The position numbers were made by a program, and so were the translations under genes. From the NCBI RefSeq assembly GCF_025961205.1, contig NZ_JAOQNH010000001.1, positions 2,566,001 through 2,630,000 on the forward strand: a stretch of DNA of 64,000 nucleotides. Direction: 5' to 3'. Under the pieces are notes generated by a model, which worked only from the letters and a program-made list of their open reading frames with translations, was not told the DNA's origin and did not search any database. Shown here piece after piece: positions 54,824 through 64,000 of the stretch (positions within the stretch are counted from its first letter, which is position 1; each line of letters begins with the position of its first letter). The DNA comes from Azospirillum fermentarium (GTDB lineage: Bacteria > Pseudomonadota > Alphaproteobacteria > Azospirillales > Azospirillaceae).

Positions 54824-55585
54824 TCAGTTGCCGAAGACCGGGAATTCCGGCGCTGCATCGGTCTTGTTGTCGTTGATCTGCGCGCGGCGCTGCTGGGCGT
54901 ACAGGCTGCGCACGGCGGCGTAGTAGTCCAGAGAATTGCGCTTCAGATCGTCCACCTGCTTGAGCACCTGCGAACGCCGGTCGATGGCCGACACGCCGGT
55001 GCGGACATAGAGGACGTTCTTGGAGTCGTTGGCATAGGCCCACACGCGCAGGGGATCGGCAACGGTATCCACCGCCAGTCCGGTGGCGTCGCGCACGCTG
55101 GACGGACCGAAGAGCGGCAACACCACGTACGGGCCGCTGCCCAGGCCCCACACGCCCAGGGTCTGGCCGAAATCCTCTTCCTCGTCCTTCATCCCGGCGA
55201 CGGACGCCACGTCGAACAGACCGCCCACGCCCAGGATGGTGTTGGTCAGCATGCGGCCGGTGGCCACCTGCGCGCCCTCCAGATCACCCTGAAGCAGGTT
55301 GTTGGCGATCACCAGCGGCGACACCAGATTGCGGATGAAGCTGTGGACGGCTTCGCGCACGGGGTCGGGGGCGACGGCCACATACACCTCCGCCGCAGGG
55401 CGGAGAAGGATGGTGTCGGCGGCATCGTTGAAGCCGAAGATGATCCGGTTCACCGGCTCGATCGGGTCGCTGATGCCCGCACCGTCCTGCCCATCGGGAG
55501 TGTTGGCGCAGCCGGCGGCGGAAAGGGACAGCATCACCGCAGCGGCGACGCGGATGAAAGGACGGGTAAAGCTGGCCATGGTCAT
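54824..55585 (-). CDS. mlaA: MlaA/VacJ outer-membrane lipoprotein
   Basis: A 253-residue lipoprotein (lipobox LSAAGC, Cys near residue 26). MlaA signature: DPIEPVNRIIFGFNDAAD, VREAVHSFIRNLVSPLVIANNLLQGD, TILGVGGLFDVAS, DFGQTLGVWGLGSGPYVVLPLFGPSS. It removes misplaced phospholipids from the outer leaflet. It precedes mlaC with a 111-bp gap on the same strand; the two probably form an operon. Confidence 0.96.
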   Translation of the reverse strand: MTMASFTRPFIRVAAAVMLSLSAAGCANTPDGQDGAGISDPIEPVNRIIFGFNDAADTILLRPAAEVYVAVAPDPVREAVHSFIRNLVSPLVIANNLLQGDLEGAQVATGRMLTNTILGVGGLFDVASVAGMKDEEEDFGQTLGVWGLGSGPYVVLPLFGPSSVRDATGLAVDTVADPLRVWAYANDSKNVLYVRTGVSAIDRRSQVLKQVDDLKRNSLDYYAAVRSLYAQQRRAQINDNKTDAAPEFPVFGN

Positions 55586-55943
55586 GGAGGCGGGGACTCG
55601 TCTTTTGTCGCGTCAACTGCTCAACTGCGAGCGATTCTCATCATCCCGGCAGCGGAGACTTTGGGGCGGCACCGCACAAAGGCCCGATTCACTTTCGGTT
55701 TTGGCGGCTCGATCCTAGCTAACATAGGCATAGCCATTTGACCAGCCTGCCATTCCGGCATGGTGCTCTATTTCCAACAGGTGTGTTCACGGTGCCGCCA
55801 TACCCCTTTCACGGCAACCGCCGGCTTATGCAGAATGGTGTTTACGAGGCATAAAGATATCTTTATATCTCTATTAAGCCTCGGCGACGGGGCATCTCCC
55901 TATTCTCATCAAGACGGCGGACGGTACGGGCGTGATACGGTCG
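55586..55943. other. Divergent intergenic region with a palindromic operator
   Basis: A 358-bp gap between mlaA (leftward) and the ArsR-methyltransferase gene (rightward). It holds the SahR-like palindrome and the two promoters. I see no coding frame or RNA gene in the remainder. Confidence 0.55.
55851..55866. promoter_or_regulatory. SahR-like operator palindrome
   Basis: ATAAAGATATCTTTAT, a perfect 16-bp palindrome 78 bp upstream of the ArsR-methyltransferase gene. Its form resembles sites described for SahR, the ArsR-family regulator of the methionine cycle. Confidence 0.6.
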
Positions 55944-57778
<1,835 letters not shown>

Positions 57779-57829
57779 CACGGCCCCCATGATAAGGTGA
57801 CGGAGCCTTTACCCCACGGGGGCAACGCC

Positions 57830-58303
57830 ATGGACAGCCGGTTCGACCACGACAGGGATTTCCACGCCTGGACCCGCGAGCAGGCCCGCCTGCTGCGGGA
57901 AGCGGCGCGGCAGCGGATCAACGCGCCCATCGACTGGGAGCACATCGCGGAGGAACTGGACGGCATGGGCGATCAGATCCGCGATGCCATCCAAAGCCAT
58001 CTGGCGACGGTGATCGAACATCTGCTGAAGCTGGAGCATTCCCCCGATCCCTATCCCCGCCGGAAATGGCGGGCGTCGGTGGACAAGGCCCGCCGCCATC
58101 TGGCGCGCAAGCTGGAACGGCATCCCAGCCTGAAGCACTGGCCGGAAACCGTTCTGGACGATGCGTGGCAGGATGGCCGCGACGATGCTCTGTCGGACGA
58201 CAGCCTGTCATCCGCCCCCCTGCCCGGCTCCTGCCCCTACACGCTGGACCAGATCCGCGATGACGCGTGGTGGCCGGAAAACCGTCACGGCCACCCCCTC
58301 TGA
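57830..58303 (+). CDS. DUF29-domain protein
   Basis: A 157-residue protein matching DUF29: DFHAWTREQARLLREAA, IDWEHIAEELDGMGDQIRDAI, LATVIEHLLKLEHSPD and PRRKWRASVDKARRHL. Function unknown; the family is common in alphaproteobacteria and cyanobacteria, often in multiple copies. It is inserted between metF and metH, 51 bp after metF and 58 bp before metH, so it is likely co-transcribed. ATG 57830 has GGGGG upstream. Confidence 0.88.
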   Translation: MDSRFDHDRDFHAWTREQARLLREAARQRINAPIDWEHIAEELDGMGDQIRDAIQSHLATVIEHLLKLEHSPDPYPRRKWRASVDKARRHLARKLERHPSLKHWPETVLDDAWQDGRDDALSDDSLSSAPLPGSCPYTLDQIRDDAWWPENRHGHPL

Positions 58304-58361
58304 CCACACCCTTACCGGCCGGCTTTGCGGCCCGGCGACCGCTGAAAGGTAACGTTTCCCC

Positions 58362-61853
<3,492 letters not shown>

Positions 61854-61867
61854 CGGCATGGTTCCCG

Positions 61868-61899
61868 CCCCGCCCCGGCCTTTTCACGCCGGGGCGGGG
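61868..61899 (+). terminator. Terminator of the met operon
   Basis: CCCCGCCCCGGC (61868-61879) and GCCGGGGCGGGG (61888-61899), followed by TTTCATTTTT, 15 bp after metH. Confidence 0.9.
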
Positions 61900-61934
61900 T
61901 TTCATTTTTCCATCCGCTCCCCATCTGGAGGGTC

Positions 61935-62441
61935 ATGACCGACACCGCCCCGCTGACGCTCCACCGCGCCACGGTCCGCCCGGAGTGGATCGACTACAAC
62001 GGCCATATGAATGTGGCCTATTACCTGCTGGCGTTCGATCAGGCCACCGACGCCGTGCTCGACCATCTGGGCATCGGCAAGCGGTATGTGGAGGAGGAGA
62101 ACCGCTCCCTCTTCGTGGTGGAGGCCCACCTGACCTACGCGCGCGAGGTGACGGAGGGCGACGGGCTGGTGTTCGACACGCTGGTCCTGGGCGCCGATCC
62201 CAAGCGGCTGCACCTGTTCCACACCATGCGCCATGAAAGCGAAGGCTTCCTGGCCGCCACCGCCGAATTCATGCTGCTGCACGTGGACCTGAGCGACCGG
62301 CGCGCCGCTCCCTTTCCGCCGGCCATCGGCGACCGGGTGACCGGTCTGGCCCGCCGCCACGCCGCCCTGCCCCGCCCGGCCCAGGCTGGGCGCGCCATCG
62401 CCCTGCCCGCCCGCGCCGCGGATTCAGGGCCGCGGCCATGA
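61935..62441 (+). CDS. Hot-dog-fold thioesterase
   Basis: A 168-residue protein with the hot-dog pattern PEWIDYNGHMNVAYYLLAFDQATDAVLD and VEAHLTYAREVTEGDGL. It resembles thioesterases acting on carnitine- or betaine-CoA-type substrates. TGGAGGG precedes ATG 61935. Its stop overlaps the start of the next gene (ATGA). Confidence 0.88.
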   Translation: MTDTAPLTLHRATVRPEWIDYNGHMNVAYYLLAFDQATDAVLDHLGIGKRYVEEENRSLFVVEAHLTYAREVTEGDGLVFDTLVLGADPKRLHLFHTMRHESEGFLAATAEFMLLHVDLSDRRAAPFPPAIGDRVTGLARRHAALPRPAQAGRAIALPARAADSGPRP

Positions 62442-62941
62442 CCGCCCGTTCCATCCTGTGCGCCCTGGCCGCCGCCGTGACCCTCGCGGGGGCCGGGACC
62501 GCCCGGGCCGACTGCGCCGACCAGCCGCAGGCCGAGGTGGTGTGGCGCCGCTGCACCTTCGACGGGCGGGATCTCAGCGGTGCGGTTCTGGACAAGGCCA
62601 ACGTGCGCGATTCCGCCTTCGTCCGCGCCCGGCTGAACGGGGCGTCGCTGACGGACGCCGACGGCTACCGCGCCAAATTCGTCAGCGCCGACATGACCGG
62701 CGTGAAGCTGGACCGTGCCCGCCTGATCGAAGCCGACTTCACCCGCGCCACCATGACCGGCGCCAGCCTGCGCGACGCCGACCTGCGCAACGCCAAGCTG
62801 ACCGGCGCCGACCTCAGCGGTGCCGACCTGACCGGCGCGCGCCTGTCGGGCAGCGATTTCCGCCACGCCAACGTCAGCGGCGCCACCTGGACCGACGGCA
62901 AGACCGTTTGTGGCGAGAACTCCGTGGGACAGTGTAATTAA
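62438..62941 (+). CDS. Exported pentapeptide-repeat protein
   Basis: A 167-residue protein with a signal peptide (ILCALAAAVTLAGAGTARAD). About 18 pentapeptide-like repeats follow (FDGRDLSGAVLDKANV...ADLRNAKLTGADLSGADL). Cys27 and Cys39 near the start and two Cys near the end (VCGENSVGQC) may form disulfides that cap the beta-helix. Translationally coupled to the thioesterase; function unknown. Confidence 0.87.
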   Translation: MTARSILCALAAAVTLAGAGTARADCADQPQAEVVWRRCTFDGRDLSGAVLDKANVRDSAFVRARLNGASLTDADGYRAKFVSADMTGVKLDRARLIEADFTRATMTGASLRDADLRNAKLTGADLSGADLTGARLSGSDFRHANVSGATWTDGKTVCGENSVGQCN

Positions 62942-62974
62942 AGTACGGAGATAAAAACTTTATTTGCTAAAAGG

Positions 62975-63018
62975 ACGACCAAAGGCATCTTTCGGTCGTG
63001 AAGCGCGATCAGCGCTTC
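62975..63018 (+). terminator. Two hairpins after the pentapeptide gene
   Basis: ACGACCAAAG (62975-62984) with CTTTCGGTCGT (62989-62999), then GAAGCGC (63000-63006) with GCGCTTC (63012-63018) followed by CATTTTTAG. The second has the form of a factor-independent terminator; the first may be an alternative fold. Confidence 0.6.
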
Positions 63019-63118
63019 CATTTTTAGGAAAATTGCGTTTTTCTCTGGGAAAAGCGGTGCCGCCACCGATGTTTCTTTCGTGCGCCTGTGCCCGACGTTT
63101 CCCGGAGCGAGCGTCCCC

Positions 63119-64000
63119 ATGACCGAACAGAGCCAAGCCGAGATCGAGGCCATCAAGGCCATTCTTCAGGCGCATCAGCTTTGGCTGAAGCGGCGGGGGG
63201 GCCGGCGGGCCGACCTCAGCTTCCGCAACCTGTCGGGGCTGCCGCTGAACCGGGTCAACCTGACCGGGGCCAAGCTGTCGGGGGCCAGCCTGGTGCGCGC
63301 CCGGCTGGCCGGGGCCGATCTCAGCCAGGCGGACCTGTTCGGCGCGGATCTGGAGGCGGTGGACCTGACCGGAGCCAACCTAGCCGGGGCCGACCTGCGC
63401 GGGGCCAACATGCACCGGGCCACCCTGACCGATGCCATCCTGCGCGGCGTCGATTTCCGCGCCGGGGTGCTGGAAAACAGCGACGGCAAACCATCGCTGG
63501 GCGGGCAGACCAAGCTGACCGAGGCGCATCTGGAACGCTCCATCCTGGCCGGGGCCAATCTGGAAGGATGCGACCTGACCGGCGCCGACCTGAACGACGC
63601 CGACCTGACGGGGGCGGAACTGGGCAGCGCCATCCTGATGGGCACCGACCTGTCGGGGGCGGTGTTCGACAACGCCCGCTTCGGCCAGACGGTGCTGGAC
63701 CAGCAGACGCTCAAACGGACCTACATCCCCTTTTCCCTGCCTCCCGACGCCATCGCCGAACCCACCTACACCGCCCTGCCCGCCGCCCAGGCCATGGCGG
63801 CGGTGGAGGCTCACGAGGCATGGGTCAACACGCAAGGGGCCGAAGGCAAACGGCTCGACCTCGACATGGTGGAGGTGGCGGGGCTGAACCTGGACAACCG
63901 CATGCTGTCGGGGGCACGGCTGCGCCGCTGCCGCCTGCCGGGGCTGACGCTGCGCATGGCCAGCCTGGAGATGGCCGACCTGTCCTATTCGGAGATGGAC
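63119..64000 (+). CDS. Pentapeptide-repeat protein with HxxW modules, cut by the window end
   Basis: An open frame of 294 codons from ATG 63119 with no stop before the window ends, so the C-terminus is missing. Two blocks of pentapeptide repeats each begin with a related lead: AHQLWLKRRGGRRADL near residue 20 and AHEAWVNTQGAEGKRLDL near residue 232. The same lead is seen twice in the protein at 15499, so the two are paralogs. No signal peptide, unlike the adjacent small pentapeptide protein. GGAGCGAG lies upstream. Function unknown. Confidence 0.88.
   Translation, partial: MTEQSQAEIEAIKAILQAHQLWLKRRGGRRADLSFRNLSGLPLNRVNLTGAKLSGASLVRARLAGADLSQADLFGADLEAVDLTGANLAGADLRGANMHRATLTDAILRGVDFRAGVLENSDGKPSLGGQTKLTEAHLERSILAGANLEGCDLTGADLNDADLTGAELGSAILMGTDLSGAVFDNARFGQTVLDQQTLKRTYIPFSLPPDAIAEPTYTALPAAQAMAAVEAHEAWVNTQGAEGKRLDLDMVEVAGLNLDNRMLSGARLRRCRLPGLTLRMASLEMADLSYSEMD

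Noticed and set aside
57779..58361. Possible B12 riboswitch before metH
   Set aside because: No cobalamin-box core was seen, and the space is occupied by a DUF29 gene.

Overview
The window is a GC-rich bacterial chromosome segment. Several markers point to an alphaproteobacterium, most likely an Azospirillum-like member of the Rhodospirillales. They are an ATP12-type F1-ATPase chaperone, the cell-cycle methyltransferase CcrM next to rnhB, a perfect CtrA box, and an ArsR-methyltransferase fusion heading a metF/metH operon. The genus is an inference from gene content and base composition only. The DNA is mostly core and housekeeping. The only mobile element seen is one intact ISAs1-family insertion sequence at 19.07-20.31 kb; no prophage, CRISPR array or rRNA was found.

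Layout. 0-4.9 kb: a PRC-barrel exported protein, an rluC-HAD phosphatase-ATP12 operon on the minus strand, an isochorismatase-like hydrolase with Ser in the catalytic Cys position, and two tandem exported FliL-like proteins. 4.9-7.8 kb: a DNA ligase/exonuclease pair whose ligase has lost its catalytic lysine, plus a small protein. 8.2-12.6 kb: psuG, a CtrA-boxed unknown, a His-rich small protein and the tungstate importer tupBCA. 12.7-19.1 kb: the cell-wall pair ldtD-mepK, a pentapeptide-repeat protein and YjbH. 19.1-22.9 kb: ISAs1, a TPP riboswitch and a thiZXY-type thiamine-precursor importer. 23-29.9 kb: a Ser-rich unknown, a universal stress protein, an EcsC protein, an NhaD-like antiporter, folB, ccrM and rnhB.

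30-40 kb: a FAD oxidoreductase, a small lipoprotein, OmpW, a CBS protein, a NarL-type response regulator, then a MerR-controlled beta-oxidation operon (merR, thiolase, FadB-type fusion, acyl-CoA dehydrogenase) with a palindromic operator. 40-50 kb: a small membrane protein plus VOC protein, a very large alpha-2-macroglobulin lacking the thioester, a histidine kinase, an aminotransferase, and PGPGW-type and unknown small proteins. 50-54 kb: a peroxiredoxin, a DsbD/ScsB-type thiol transporter, YqgE, tRNA-Leu(CAG) and tRNA-Ala(GGC). 54-64 kb: mlaC, mlaA, the methionine-cycle operon (ArsR-methyltransferase, metF, DUF29, metH), a thioesterase and two pentapeptide-repeat proteins, the last running off the window.

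Functional themes are envelope maintenance (LdtD, MepK, Mla, alpha-2-macroglobulin, OmpW, YqgE), one-carbon/methionine and vitamin uptake (MetF, MetH, ThiXYZ, FolB), fatty-acid breakdown under MerR control, and cell-cycle methylation. The points most worth a second look are the degenerate ligase, five GANTC sites packed in front of ccrM, the CtrA box before an unknown gene, the two tandem FliL-like exported proteins, and a family of pentapeptide proteins built from repeated HxxW-G-RADL modules.
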